A stretch of DNA of 64,000 nt from Unio delphinus (lineage: Eukaryota > Mollusca > Bivalvia > Unionida > Unionidae): NCBI GenBank assembly GCA_029339505.1, contig JAQISU010000119.1, positions 2,817,001 through 2,881,000 on the forward strand, given 5' to 3'. The notes beneath the pieces were generated by a model. The model made no database searches. It saw only the letters and a program-made list of their open reading frames with translations, and was not told the origin of the DNA. Below, piece after piece: positions 38,895-48,444 of this stretch. Within the stretch, counting starts at the first letter, position 1, and every line of letters starts with the position of its first letter. Made by a program: the position numbers and the translations under genes.

Positions 38895-39859
38895 CCATGA
38901 GTGTTCATCAGTGGTACAGAAAAAATACTGATTGACGTCGTGGTTTTCAAGTCATATTTTAATACTGGAATGCGTCGCCACTGATTATCTTTGCGTCGTA
39001 TCAACTTCATGGCAGGTAACACACGTCGTGAAGGAGTTCGCAATGGACTCAATCGGGACAGTTCTTGTTTGGACAAATCTAGTAAACTCTTTAACATGCC
39101 AGATCTTTCTTGGACTTTGACTTTGGGGGCAGGTACTTTATGAGCAGCTGCTACTGACGCTAAGGTGGACGAGGGTGTCTCCGGTGGAGGAGACGTTTTG
39201 GGAGACGCAGATTTCCAATGTTTCATCAAATTAGGAAAAACGGGTGTCAAATTGGGTTTGGCTGGCATCACCCGCAACGGAGAAGTGGCAGCCCCTGAGG
39301 CTACTGGCAACGTAGTCCCTGCCAAACGTCCTTGTAGATCTTTTCTTACAGGTCGTGGTTGACGAAGGTAAGGTTGTGTCCTGGCCGAAGTGCCTCTTTT
39401 GCGGGTGACCGCTTTTTTCTGTGGACTTTTCTTTTTCTGTGCTTTGGTCTTGGTACCCTTGTTCTTTTTCTTAGGGGCTTGTTTGGCTTTTTTTGTTTTC
39501 TTCTTGGGGTGAACTTTGGGAGTATTGGGATCCCATTTTAAAAGGGAACGAATGATGACACCTCCTAGAGAACCACTGCCTCCAGGTTTCAATATGATTT
39601 GCTTTTTGGTGTGAGTGTCGATGCGAGGATTGGCCAGTTGCGTCAAGGCTACTTTGTTTCTGTCAAAAAAGCGTTTGGTTTGATGTGGAAGGTGAATGAT
39701 GCCTTGCAGTATTTGACGTGCTGTCACCGTAAACCATCGTAAGACTTCTTTGAGACTGGCTTCTAAGACGTGAGCACGTCTTTGTGGATTTTTTTCGCGA
39801 CTGATGCCGTACAAGGCACGAATCAATTTGATCGGAAGATGAGACTGAAGGGACGTCAT
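38771..39859 (-). CDS. Large basic core-like protein (paralogue 2, Maverick)
   Basis: About 362 residues from MTSLQSHLPIKLIRALYGI; the frame opens at 39895. The first ~110 residues parallel the helical block of 38095-38526 (LKEVLRWFTVTARQILQGIIHLPHQTKRFF, HTKKQIILKPGGSGSLGG). The middle is Lys-rich (KKTKKAKQAPKKKNKG) and then a Pro/Ser-rich region. The final ~80 residues (RKDNQWRRIPVLKYDLKTTTSI) look like a small folded domain. Virion core role inferred from charge and position between ATPase and integrase genes. Confidence 0.6.
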   Translation of the reverse strand: MTSLQSHLPIKLIRALYGISREKNPQRRAHVLEASLKEVLRWFTVTARQILQGIIHLPHQTKRFFDRNKVALTQLANPRIDTHTKKQIILKPGGSGSLGGVIIRSLLKWDPNTPKVHPKKKTKKAKQAPKKKNKGTKTKAQKKKSPQKKAVTRKRGTSARTQPYLRQPRPVRKDLQGRLAGTTLPVASGAATSPLRVMPAKPNLTPVFPNLMKHWKSASPKTSPPPETPSSTLASVAAAHKVPAPKVKVQERSGMLKSLLDLSKQELSRLSPLRTPSRRVLPAMKLIRRKDNQWRRIPVLKYDLKTTTSISIFSVPLMNTHGCLLKNVHTITLDVLPSKKEKEKDNLVILPNAQKPNNDVLP

Positions 39860-39928
39860 GTTGACGATGTATGAGACCAGGTCAAAGTAACCCAAGGTTT
39901 TTATAGATTTTTTTAGTGCTTCATAGTG

Positions 39929-40702
39929 TTATGTCGACGAGGAGGACGTGTACACGACAAGTCCTCCGTCTTGACACCAGTCGTGAAACAAATCGGTACG
40001 AAATCGCAAATAATCAGGGGTAGTGGGTTTTAAATCCACGAGTAAATAGGCGTGTGGCGTTTGAGTGGCATCATCGTACGCATGAGTTAGCCAAGGTGTT
40101 CCTAACTGTTTGGCTAAAACTTGCACTTGTGATTTATCTCGAGGACTTTTAAACAAGACCACGTAATGAGCATTGAGACTAATGGTACGATGGGCTTTAC
40201 TTTGTTGAAATAAATTTTGTGTAATGTAAATGACACTGGCATTACGATGATGCCCTTTACGTGTAAACCACAGTTTAATTTCTTCTTCGTCTTCTCCTAA
40301 CATGTCGTCAAAAATAACCCAATGAGTTTGACTAGGGTCAGACACGATCCCCTCGTCTTCTTTAGGAATGCCTGCTACAAACACAATGGAATCACCATGA
40401 CTTTCTTGCAAGAGGCTGTATGCCGATTGCCACTCTTTGTAACACCACACGATGCGTTGAGGTGGACGATCGATCAAATGATGTTTATGTTCGATCAAAC
40501 GTTTGACAAATTCGGTTTTGCCTGAACCGCTCGGTCCAGCAATTAACATGTTAAAAGGATGACGAAGATACAAGGCTTTCCAACTAGCCTGATCTAAGTG
40601 TTCGTCAATGACTTTGAATGTGGAGGAGGAAGGAGTAGTAGAAAGAGTAGAGTGAGCTATAGTCGTGTAGTGGTATGACAGTATTGACACAAAAACAGAC
40701 AA
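39929..40702 (-). CDS. FtsK/HerA-type packaging ATPase (Maverick)
   Basis: 257 residues, intact. Walker A GPSGSGKT at 56-63, Walker B WVIFDD at about 128-133, then SVIYITQNLFQQ as sensor/arginine-finger region. This is the A32-like ATPase that drives genome packaging. A TATAAAA box (minus strand) lies just upstream near 40713-40720. Only distantly similar to the ATPase of the flanking Polinton-like copies, confirming two separate virus lineages. Confidence 0.93.
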   Translation of the reverse strand: MSVFVSILSYHYTTIAHSTLSTTPSSSTFKVIDEHLDQASWKALYLRHPFNMLIAGPSGSGKTEFVKRLIEHKHHLIDRPPQRIVWCYKEWQSAYSLLQESHGDSIVFVAGIPKEDEGIVSDPSQTHWVIFDDMLGEDEEEIKLWFTRKGHHRNASVIYITQNLFQQSKAHRTISLNAHYVVLFKSPRDKSQVQVLAKQLGTPWLTHAYDDATQTPHAYLLVDLKPTTPDYLRFRTDLFHDWCQDGGLVVYTSSSST

Positions 40703-40752
40703 GACAAGAGGTTTTTATACTTTTTTCAAGACACGTTTATTTGAATGCATGT

Positions 40753-41115
40753 TTAAATTTGAACAACACGAAAACATAAAAGCCAAATGGATAAATACAG
40801 GAATAAAATACCTAGGCAAACGATCAAAGTGGAATATAAACAAGTCACTGTACAACGTGGTTTGGGTAACGAAGGTGTCCTAGAGGTAGTATGTAATGTT
40901 CTTATAGTCTCCTCTACAGGGGGTACAGTCACATAGGTGTCTTCTCGAAAGGGTCTTTGTGGGGGAATGTCCATGACAGTTCTGTCTTGAACAGAAGGAT
41001 TGTCTTGGGTGATAGATTCTTTTTCTTTTTCTTCTTCTGGTACTGTTACTAACACAGGATTAAAAGTGACTTTTTTCACAAGACGATGCATTTTAGGAAC
41101 ACAACGCTTGGGCAT
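40753..41115 (-). CDS. Tail-anchored membrane protein, unknown function
   Basis: About 120 residues from MPKRCVPKMHRLVKKVTF; the frame opens at 41196 but the first 27 codons overlap the next gene. Polar N-terminal ~85 residues and a single C-terminal hydrophobic helix (LIVCLGILFLYLSIWLLCF), as in tail-anchored proteins. AATAAA (minus) follows at ~40740. It starts the run of small accessory genes between ATPase and PolB. Confidence 0.55.
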   Translation of the reverse strand: MPKRCVPKMHRLVKKVTFNPVLVTVPEEEKEKESITQDNPSVQDRTVMDIPPQRPFREDTYVTVPPVEETIRTLHTTSRTPSLPKPRCTVTCLYSTLIVCLGILFLYLSIWLLCFRVVQI

Positions 41116-41341
41116 AATGGGATACTTCGTTTGTCCAAGCCTCAAAATCCCAACTTTTCCAGTCACGTACATCTGTCCAATGAGGGTGTAAATCACAAGC
41201 TACACACACATCTTCGTACACTGCTTCCGTACGTAAAAGTTGACGAATCTTTTTTTCTTGGAAAGGTCGAGACGTATCCAGATGAAAGCGTAAGGCTTTG
41301 AACAGAATAAGTCTCTCGTGGACATTTAAAGGAACCACCAT
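41093..41341 (-). CDS. Small accessory protein, unknown function
   Basis: 82 residues, MVVPLNVHERLILFKALRFHL...WKSWDFEAWTNEV. Overlaps the tail-anchored gene by 23 bp and follows the next gene by 6 bp. Trp-rich C-terminal half. No domain recognised. The WDFEAW segment loosely recalls a BH2 motif but is too weak to use. Confidence 0.4.
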   Translation of the reverse strand: MVVPLNVHERLILFKALRFHLDTSRPFQEKKIRQLLRTEAVYEDVCVACDLHPHWTDVRDWKSWDFEAWTNEVSHYAQALCS

Positions 41342-41347
41342 ACTGTC

Positions 41348-41566
41348 TTATTTTTTTGATAGGTAGTGTTCGTAAAGTGTCCACAAGGAATCGGCAGGTA
41401 AACGAAATCCCAGAAAGCAAGTCACTAAAACACACACGACACGTCGACCCCAATTCATAGGGTATAGTTCTTGTAATAAGTGTTCGTAATCTTTCACCGT
41501 GTGAATCTTCTCATTGATATCCTTCCACGGAATCTGTTGGATCACCAATGATAAAGGTTGTGGCAT
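41348..41566 (-). CDS. Small protein with a BH1-like motif (possible Bcl-2-type)
   Basis: 72 residues. ELYPMNWGRRVVCVLVTCFLGF at residues ~33-54 resembles the BH1 region of Bcl-2 proteins (NWGR at 38-41 followed by a hydrophobic helix). The protein is much shorter than a full Bcl-2 fold (~150 residues), and no BH3 or BH2 was secured. It sits two genes from a BIR-domain gene, which makes an anti-apoptotic cassette plausible but unproven. A TATAAAAG box lies upstream near 41576-41584 on the minus strand. Confidence 0.4.
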   Translation of the reverse strand: MPQPLSLVIQQIPWKDINEKIHTVKDYEHLLQELYPMNWGRRVVCVLVTCFLGFRLPADSLWTLYEHYLSKK

Positions 41567-41600
41567 GGTCGTTCTCTTTTATACTTCTTTAGGTCAAAGA

Positions 41601-41990
41601 TTACAAGTGTAGATTCAACCCAGAATTAAACATAGAATTAAATTTGCTCAAAAAGCGAAAGTGATTAATATAACGTGTAATTTCGTCCCACTGCCATTCA
41701 GGGTAACGGTTAAGAAGGATCAAAGCATCTTCAGAGGTGAACGTAGTAAATTGGTAACAGAGCAAAAAAATACCCTTGATCCAGAGAAATCTAACACGTT
41801 GGTTAATTTTTGTCACTTTCCTCTTGTGAATTTCACGACACAAAAGTTCTACAGTCACCCATTGCGATTTTTCTTTAGCAAGACCCTGCCAAACGTCCTT
41901 GTAGATCTTCTCTTGCAATTCGTGTGGTAATCCTTGAATATAATGTTTTAGAGAGGGTTTATATACTGGTCTAGGTGTGTTACACGACAT
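41601..41990 (-). CDS. Accessory protein with F-box-like N-terminus, unknown function
   Basis: 129 residues. LKHYIQGLPHELQEKIYKDVW near the start has the LPxEL..KI spacing of an F-box, as in several viral ubiquitin-ligase adaptors, but the match is short. The rest is helical (VELLCREIHKRKV) and aromatic. Accessory-cluster location suggests host interaction. Confidence 0.4.
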   Translation of the reverse strand: MSCNTPRPVYKPSLKHYIQGLPHELQEKIYKDVWQGLAKEKSQWVTVELLCREIHKRKVTKINQRVRFLWIKGIFLLCYQFTTFTSEDALILLNRYPEWQWDEITRYINHFRFLSKFNSMFNSGLNLHL

Positions 41991-42002
41991 GGAGTAGTAG
42001 TG

Positions 42003-42551
42003 TCACTTCCAATCACTAGGTCCCACTAAAGGTAGGTATTGACAATTCGGAGACCATCGAGCATGTTCCAAGTAAGCGGAATCTTTATGTTCCCACTCGT
42101 AAATGGATACACCACAACTGAAACACTTGACTTTATCCCCTTCGCCCAAGTAGAAAAATCCAGCTCTGGCTAATTCTTCAGGAGTTGGTCCAGGCAGATA
42201 TTTTGGCCATTTATCTTTGAAGGTTTGGAATCGACTTTTGAAATGACAATATTCAGGCAAACTCGTCGGGAACGAATATTCGACTCTCCTCACTTCAGTT
42301 CGATGCAGGTACGGTGAAATTCCTAGGAGTCCACGATAACGTGTGGCACCGCTTTCACATCCCTCAGGTTTGACACGCACAGCATCACTTTCCAGGGTAG
42401 ATATAGGGGTAGTAGTCATAGCAAAGTTCCTACGATATCCTGCTGAATCGCTAACGTCACAGAGCCTGGCATCACTACAATCACAAGGTTTAGCATCGCA
42501 CTCCACTTGAGAATTCCCAAATTTGAATGATGTCTGTTTAAATGGATTCAT
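42003..42551 (-). CDS. BIR-domain (IAP-like) protein
   Basis: 182 residues with one baculovirus IAP repeat at about 105-172: C143, C146, H163 and C170 form the zinc site (CFSC ... YLEHARWSPNC), preceded by PTPEELARAGFFYLGEGDKV. No RING is present. The N-terminal ~100 residues are unrecognised but contain two Cys-rich stretches. BIR proteins bind caspases or IAP antagonists; here a role in delaying death of the infected cell is inferred. A TATAAAAAG box near 42610 (minus strand, inside the end of PolB) precedes it. Probably captured from an animal host. Confidence 0.85.
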   Translation of the reverse strand: MNPFKQTSFKFGNSQVECDAKPCDCSDARLCDVSDSAGYRRNFAMTTTPISTLESDAVRVKPEGCESGATRYRGLLGISPYLHRTEVRRVEYSFPTSLPEYCHFKSRFQTFKDKWPKYLPGPTPEELARAGFFYLGEGDKVKCFSCGVSIYEWEHKDSAYLEHARWSPNCQYLPLVGPSDWK

Positions 42552-42586
42552 CTTCTTTTCGCTGGGTCGTTGTAGTGATAAATGAA

Positions 42587-45500
42587 CTATTGGTCTTGGA
42601 CAATGTCCCTTTTTATATGCTGCCCGATTTCGACGTGACCGTACGGTAGAGTGAAGTGATTGGGAAGTCGTACTCTCTTTTGGTACACGATTTGGTAGAC
42701 TTTTTCCAAAGGTCGGCTAACGATTTGGTGTGTGGGTAAACGGACAATCTTGTGCGGTTCGTGGGTAGTCACTTGAAACGTTTCATCCTGTCCCGACTGT
42801 AAGGCTTCTTGAAGCACGTCAAAGTTCACCACTTGACTGGTGCGATAATTAAGAGTCAATCCTTTCACTTTACATTTGGTGTGCATTTTTCCTTGGGGGT
42901 CTCGGTATTCGTAGCCGTAATTTTTAGGACCGCCACTTGCAAAACTTAGAATCTTGTCGTCGGGATGTTCATCGGTCCAGGCTCCTAAACGGTCTCCTTC
43001 GATGACAGGGTTACAATCGTTCGGTCGGTGAATGTAGATGCAACTGTCTGTGTCAAAATACAACACGCGATCTCCTAACAGTTCTAACACTTCGTACAAT
43101 TTTAAGCGAGCGTGGGCTGTCACGTAAGCCGCAATGATGACATTTCCAAATTTGTCGGCTTCTACAAAGTCTAGTTCTTCTTCGTAATTGACTAAGATCA
43201 AGTCCTCACGAATGACGTCCACGTGTTTGATGACTTTGGTTAGGTCGTGAATCATCTGGAAGTAGCGAGACGGTTCGGACAAATACTCCGTCTTGGGTAA
43301 AGACGGACGTTGTGCCATTTTACCCCACAAACAATTGAGCATCACTTTGGCAAACGAACGCCTTCCTTCGTTTTTCTCGATGTGGTCTAAAGTGATACCT
43401 TCCTGCTCCCGATATTTTTCTTTGAATATCTTTTGGTCTTCGGGAGTGTGACACCAGGAAGGATAGCCACTAGCTTCTTGTTTTAGTTTTAAAAAGGTAT
43501 CCACGTAGTCTGCAAAAATACCTTTCTGTCTCTCGTCGCCCTTGCAGTATTGTTGTGTTTTGGGAAAGTGGTAAATTTCGTACACTTCTAACAGTTGATA
43601 TCCCAGGTCCAGAGCTTTAAACAATTCCACGCTCACCCACGTTCCTGTCAAGGCACGTTCTTCCTGAGTGTGATGACAAGGTTGGTCTTGGTTGCACGTT
43701 TCGGCACATGTGCGACACAAAGGAAACATCAGTTTTCCTTGGCAATGGTGAGGTAAAACGGGATGGTACAAGTCTGTGGGTGGTAAGACTTTACACTTGA
43801 TCAATCCTTCGTACTGTCGAATGTGGTCCAAATCAATGTGTTCTGTCATCAATTCTGGATGCCCTACGGGAAAGTGACAATATTTGCACACGTACGGATA
43901 CAACGAACACACGTCCAAGTATTTGATTTCTTCTTCTCCCTTCTCCTCGTCCGCTTGGTACAGTAAACAGGTAGCATTCGTTCGTCCTCCGTACAAACTA
44001 TCCCGTGGGTTTAGGGGGTCCACCCACTTGTAACTTTCTACGATGCGTTTAAACTCGGGATCAGTTTTCAAACGCTGATCGTACTCGTGTTCCCACATTT
44101 CCACTACCTGGTATCCTTGCTGTTCTAACTTCAAACGTCGCTGACACGTGGTCTGGTACAAGTCTTCCATGGTTCGTTGTAAAAACTGATTTTTGGTGTC
44201 TCGTTGAGGGTAGCATAGGGGACATCCGTGAAATAAACATCCATTAAACTCGTACACGATCTGAGGGTTTTCTAAGTCCCAACCATCTACCGAATACGTT
44301 CCGATGGTCTTTTCGCCTCCTCCGTTGCGAGCGTGTTGGATCCATTTGTCTTCCTTGTCGCACAAGTAATGAAGCCAGCGTAGGGCTTTGACTGAGTATT
44401 GACGTTTGACAAAATTTGTCGTTTGAGGACTGATGATCGCTAGAGTATTTTCAGGCATAAAGCGTTTTCGGTACACTAAAGAACACGCTTTGGCGATGGT
44501 ACAAGCTTCTTTCAAAGGATCGATCCCTCCGTATTCCATGAACAATTCTCGAAATTTTCCACAGCAACGTCGTAAAATGTCCACGTCAGATCGACAGTAC
44601 TTTAACATTTCTTCTTGAAAGTCAAAGGGGTCCGAGGCGTGAGTCTGGTACCAAGCATAGAAAGCTTCTCGTTGTTCGGTGCGCATGTTGTCGGGGTCGT
44701 AGTCGTCAGCCTCAGGCAAATGGGGTAGAACGGTATGTTGATTGGCTTTGGTATTAAAAAAGTGTGGAAAATAACCTTTAGCCATTTCTGGCATACCAAA
44801 CGTTTTAGGCATGCGACTTAATGGCATGGCCAAGTAACACATCGAATCTTTAAACTGTACTTGTCCTACTTGCATAGAAATGATTTTGACTCCGTTCAAA
44901 GTCACTTGAGGCCGTTCGGTACTTTGTTCCGCATAGTATCTAAGCATCTAAGCAGAAATTGCCCATCGTATCCCGAGAAATTGTGAGCCATGACCGTGGC
45001 ATGGCAATGACAATTGCCGTAACGTTCGATGTCTTCTGGACTCCACGTTTCGTCGATGGGGTTTAGGATCCACTGGGCAAAATCGGCTAGCGTGTTTGAC
45101 CCTCGAAAGATTTTTTCACGTCCTCCAGGAATCTTGCTGCAGTAAGGGCAATGACTAAAGATAGGTTCTTGGATGCACTGCTCACACGCACGGTGAGCTA
45201 CGCAGAAATTAGGAATGTGAATACCAGTTTCTTGCATGCATTCGAAATCAAAAAAGATAAAATTCCCTTTCTTCTGGGTATCTTTTGGTTGGGGTTGATA
45301 TTTTTGAATGAAGCATTCGTGCTCCAAGTCCACAATTTGGCGACAAATGTGACATCGTTTCTTCCCTCGACAAACGTGTAACTTGACACTATTGGTACGT
45401 ATGCCTTGTCCACAAGTGGGGCACAATCTCAAAAGCTGACAAGCACTTTTCTGCTGTGAACCTTGCATCTTCAAATGTTGTTGGTAACAGGTAAGACTGA

Positions 45501-46668
45501 CAAAAGTGCGCTGACACACAGAGCAATGCACTCTTTCTTGTCCTTGTTCCAGACAAGGTTTAGAGGCCAAACATCCCTCACATTTTGATCCACAATGTTT
45601 GTGTTGTTCTCGATTGTTATAACCATAGTCACATTTTTCACAGTAGTAACCGTATCCCAGGAATCCAGTGATACTGGTAATGGTATCAAAATGACCATCG
45701 TGATGATAGACGTGAATGTATTTTCCGTCTTTGAAATCGTGGCCTCGAAACAAAAGAGGTCCACGCACTTCTTGAGGGTGTACTTTCAAAGTGTAATGTG
45801 GAGCCAAGACGTCTTGCAACTTTTGCATTTCTGGAATGCCACAAGGAGTGTCTTTGGATATCCCCGCTTGCTGTAACAGAAGTTCTGCTTCACTTCGTTG
45901 TTTGGCTCGGTCCGATCGTTGAATAGTTTTCCATGCTCTTTTCCATTCTGCCGTGTCGTTCTTGTTGGCATACGTTCGTCCCACGACGACAGCACGGGCT
46001 AAACACATCTGGTCTTGAGGATTGTTAATTCGGACGAGACTTAGTTTGGTGTTGCGAAGGTTGTCGACCAATAATACTTTTTTGCGTCCTGTCCCCTGGG
46101 GAAGAGACACGTGGGTCATGAACAGTGTGGCTTTTCCATCGTCAATGTGAAACTTGTCGTTGGATTGTTGCACATGTTGAATTTTGTCGATGACTTTGGA
46201 AGGTGTTAATTCTGATGGGTTAGTAAACTCGATCCAAACGGGAGACTTTAAATTATCGTGATGAATAGAAAGTCTCAAGCGATCGTCTTCTTTGGCTTGA
46301 CATTGCTGTTTCAGTGCAGTTAACACAGAATCCCACACCTCAGTAATGAACCCTTCTGTATTCTCCAAAGGTACATTGGCTTTAAAATCTTTAAACTTTA
46401 CGGCATACGTGTAAGCCGTTGTTCTAAATTTTCGAGAGGAACGCTTTTCTGTCTCTCGAATGTGATAGTAATTTTCAGGGTTTACTAAGGGTGGTGCACT
46501 TTGCTTGGACGTGGATTGTCTGGGTGTGGATTCGGGCTCACTCATGTCATCTTCAAAATCACTGGCATGAATTTGAGCCAAGACTTCAGCTACTGTGCTA
46601 GGCGATACATTACGTTTCTGTCTCTTACTATCTTTTCCTTTCTCCACAGCATGATGTGGCCTTTTCAT
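42587..46668 (-). pseudogene. Protein-primed type DNA polymerase B (Maverick), frame broken by 8-bp duplication
   Basis: Two overlapping frames, 46668-44902 and 44947-42587, together ~1360 codons, of normal Maverick PolB length. Exo I FFDFECMQ, Exo II AHNFSGYDGQF, Exo III YCRSDVDIL, motif A DVCSLYPYV, motif B KVMLNCLWGKM and motif C YFDTDSCIY are all present. The N-terminal part has several C2H2/CxxC zinc-like clusters. The frame breaks right after Exo II, where ATCTAAGC is repeated in tandem at 44938-44953. It would replicate the linear genome from its protein-primed ends. All catalytic motifs remain, so the lesion looks recent. Confidence 0.93.
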
Positions 46669-46740
46669 CTTGTCTGCAAAAAGTCAAATGACTACCTTTT
46701 AAAGACCATAACCCCTATACATTCATGTTCGATCCGTGCA

Positions 46741-46749
46741 TATAAAAAG
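46741..46749 (+). promoter_or_regulatory. TATA box for the CCHC gene
   Basis: TATAAAAAG, ~53 bp before the proposed ATG at 46802. Lies in the 130-bp divergent interval between PolB and the CCHC gene. Confidence 0.6.
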
Positions 46750-46801
46750 GGTTAGTGTCTAACGGTTCAGTATTCCTTTCACTCTCACATTGTCCAGAAC
46801 G

Positions 46802-47263
46802 ATGGAAGAACCTACCCAAGTGGAACTTCTCATTAGAGCTTTACGTGGGGTCATACGAAAGTTTTCGTCAGACCAGCCGACAGCCTACTCTCCCTCCTAT
46901 CGAGATAAAAGTCAAGATACTTGCTATATCTGTAAGAAGAAAGGACATTGGGCTACAGAATGTTCAGATCGTAACAAAAATAAAAAAGGCTACAATAGAG
47001 ACAAAAGTCAAGATACCTGTTATTATTGTAAAGAGAAAGGACATTGGTCTCCAAACTGCCCTAAGAAACAACAGGAACAGGAGGAGGAGGAGGAGGAGGA
47101 GGAGGAAAGAAATTCTGAACAGGAGGAGGAAGAGGTACCCTCCCCCAAGGAAGAACCCCGTCACGTTCACAAAGACAAGAAAAGAAGACGAAACGAAAGT
47201 GAAGAGGAAGAAGTAAAAGAAAAACGTGTGACAGTAAAGAAAATGAAAAAACAGAAAGAGTGA
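46802..47263 (+). CDS. Double CCHC zinc-knuckle protein
   Basis: 153 residues from MEEPTQVELLIR (a second in-frame ATG lies 12 nt upstream). Two retroviral nucleocapsid-type knuckles, CYICKKKGHWATEC and CYYCKEKGHWSPNC, each preceded by the same DKSQDT, so the unit has been duplicated internally. Then an acidic Glu run and a basic tail (KDKKRRRNESEEEE, KKMKKQKE). Single-stranded RNA or DNA binding expected. One of only two genes on the plus strand of the element. AATAAA at 47346 indicates ordinary polyadenylation, in contrast to the adjacent gene on the other strand. Confidence 0.75.
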   Translation: MEEPTQVELLIRALRGVIRKFSSDQPTAYSPSYRDKSQDTCYICKKKGHWATECSDRNKNKKGYNRDKSQDTCYYCKEKGHWSPNCPKKQQEQEEEEEEEEERNSEQEEEEVPSPKEEPRHVHKDKKRRRNESEEEEVKEKRVTVKKMKKQKE

Positions 47264-47526
47264 AACAGAAGAAAACTTATGAACTTTTTAAAAATGGTCT
47301 TGTGTTATGTTATGTTGTGATATTGAATTGTAACGTTTGTACTAGAATAAACTAGAGAGAAAAAAACGTAAGTGTCTCTTGGTTTTGATTTGATAGTATA
47401 ATTACCTACACTCACACATTCATTCACTCACACGTGTATTATGGGTTTTTTAAAAAAATAAAGGACTTTTGAGTTTTCATTGAAATAGGCTATTGACATA
47501 GTATTTCTTTTCGAAATAATTGGAGT
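47264..47526. other. Convergent intergenic region with two kinds of 3'-end signal
   Basis: Plus-strand AATAAA at 47346 for the CCHC gene. On the minus strand SL4 and its downstream purine element (to ~47492) serve terminal gene 4. No gene inside. Confidence 0.6.
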
Positions 47527-47542
47527 GGTCCTGAAAAGGACC
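47527..47542 (-). terminator. Histone-mRNA-type 3' stem-loop, SL4
   Basis: Minus strand GGTCCTTTTCAGGACC, perfect 6-bp stem, UUUC loop, then ACTCCAATTATTTCGAAAAGAAATAC. Base pairs differ from SL3 and SL5 but pairing is kept, i.e. compensatory change. 33 nt after the stop of terminal gene 4. Confidence 0.88.
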
Positions 47543-47575
47543 GTTGGTGTTTTGTGTGTTTAAAACAAAACAAAC

Positions 47576-48226
47576 TCAGAAACGGGATGAAATCCTCTTG
47601 AGCTGTCTTAAGCCTTTGCCACGACCAAGGCCTACTTCGGGACTGGTGGTTCCTGTCAATGATTTGGTAGAAATCACTAACGGTGGTAAGGTAGATGTAG
47701 TCACAGAGAGATCGGGTTGTTTCGCTCGAGAAGGTCTTTTTCTCTTCGGCCGTGATAAAGAAGTCTGATACATTTGTTTCAGACTCCTTAACTCAGCTAA
47801 AATATCTAAAAGTACCGTCGTGACCGTTTGATTTTCACTATTTTCTTTCTGTCCTTGGTCTTCATTCTTCTCCGTTGCTGCTGCTGCTGCTACTGTTTCT
47901 TCCTGGTGTTTTCTTCTTGCTTCTTCTTCTTCTTCCTGCTGTTGCATAAGAAAAGCTTGTTCTTCTACTTTCTGTTGTTGTAAAAATCGCTCCAATGCTT
48001 CTTTTTGTCTCTGCTTAAAATCATCGACGTGTCCATAAGAAGATACAGAAGGCAACGAAGGTTCCGGAATAAATTCTTGCGATGTTAAAAAATCCACAAT
48101 GTCCCAGTTAAAATCCACTTCTTCTGGATGTAGATTTGTCATGACTTTAGTAGTCGATGTTGGTCCATGACTTGCTGTCTCTACTCCTGTCTCACTCCAA
48201 TTCATTGTCTTCTTAGTGTCCGCCAT
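47576..48226 (-). CDS. Terminal gene 4: acidic/Gln-Glu coiled-coil protein, unknown function
   Basis: 216 residues from MADTKKTMNWSETGV, ~50 bp downstream of a CTATATAG TATA box; the longer frame to 48298 crosses the promoter. N-terminal segment with NWDIVDFLTSQEF, coiled-coil (FKQRQKEALERFLQQQKVEEQ, QQQEEEEEARRKHQEE), helical LLDILAELRSLKQMYQ, and a basic nuclear-type C-terminus (RPKRKRPSRAK, GLGRGKGLRQLKRISSRF). Ends in SL4. Unknown; nuclear regulator suspected from charge and terminal position. Confidence 0.65.
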   Translation of the reverse strand: MADTKKTMNWSETGVETASHGPTSTTKVMTNLHPEEVDFNWDIVDFLTSQEFIPEPSLPSVSSYGHVDDFKQRQKEALERFLQQQKVEEQAFLMQQQEEEEEARRKHQEETVAAAAATEKNEDQGQKENSENQTVTTVLLDILAELRSLKQMYQTSLSRPKRKRPSRAKQPDLSVTTSTLPPLVISTKSLTGTTSPEVGLGRGKGLRQLKRISSRF

Positions 48227-48274
48227 GATTGACAACCCTCTTGAATCGATGGACTGCACACAGGCGCTAGTACC

Positions 48275-48297
48275 TCTATATAGAAAAGGTGACGTCA
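48275..48297 (-). promoter_or_regulatory. Promoter of terminal gene 4: CRE plus TATA
   Basis: Palindromic CRE/ATF site TGACGTCA (48290-48297) next to CTATATAGAG (48275-48284). TGACGTCA is the site used in adenovirus early promoters; that parallel is inference. Confidence 0.6.
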
Positions 48298-48393
48298 CAG
48301 ACTACTCTCTTCCGATTGGATGACTGTGACTGACTTTTGTAACGCACGTTTGGATTGGTGGATACACTCAATCCGTTTCAATCCGCTCTTCCC

Positions 48394-48402
48394 CTATAAA
48401 TA
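48394..48402 (+). promoter_or_regulatory. TATA box of terminal gene 5
   Basis: CTATAAATA, ~43 bp before the ATG at 48445, on the opposite strand of the 150-bp divergent region shared with terminal gene 4. Confidence 0.6.
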
Positions 48403-48444
48403 ACCGCAGTACACGGCATTCGATTCACCTGTTCTCATCAGAAG

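Noticed and set aside
41093..41341. BH2 motif in the 82-aa protein
   Set aside because: Only a loose Trp-rich resemblance; not enough to support a Bcl-2 call.
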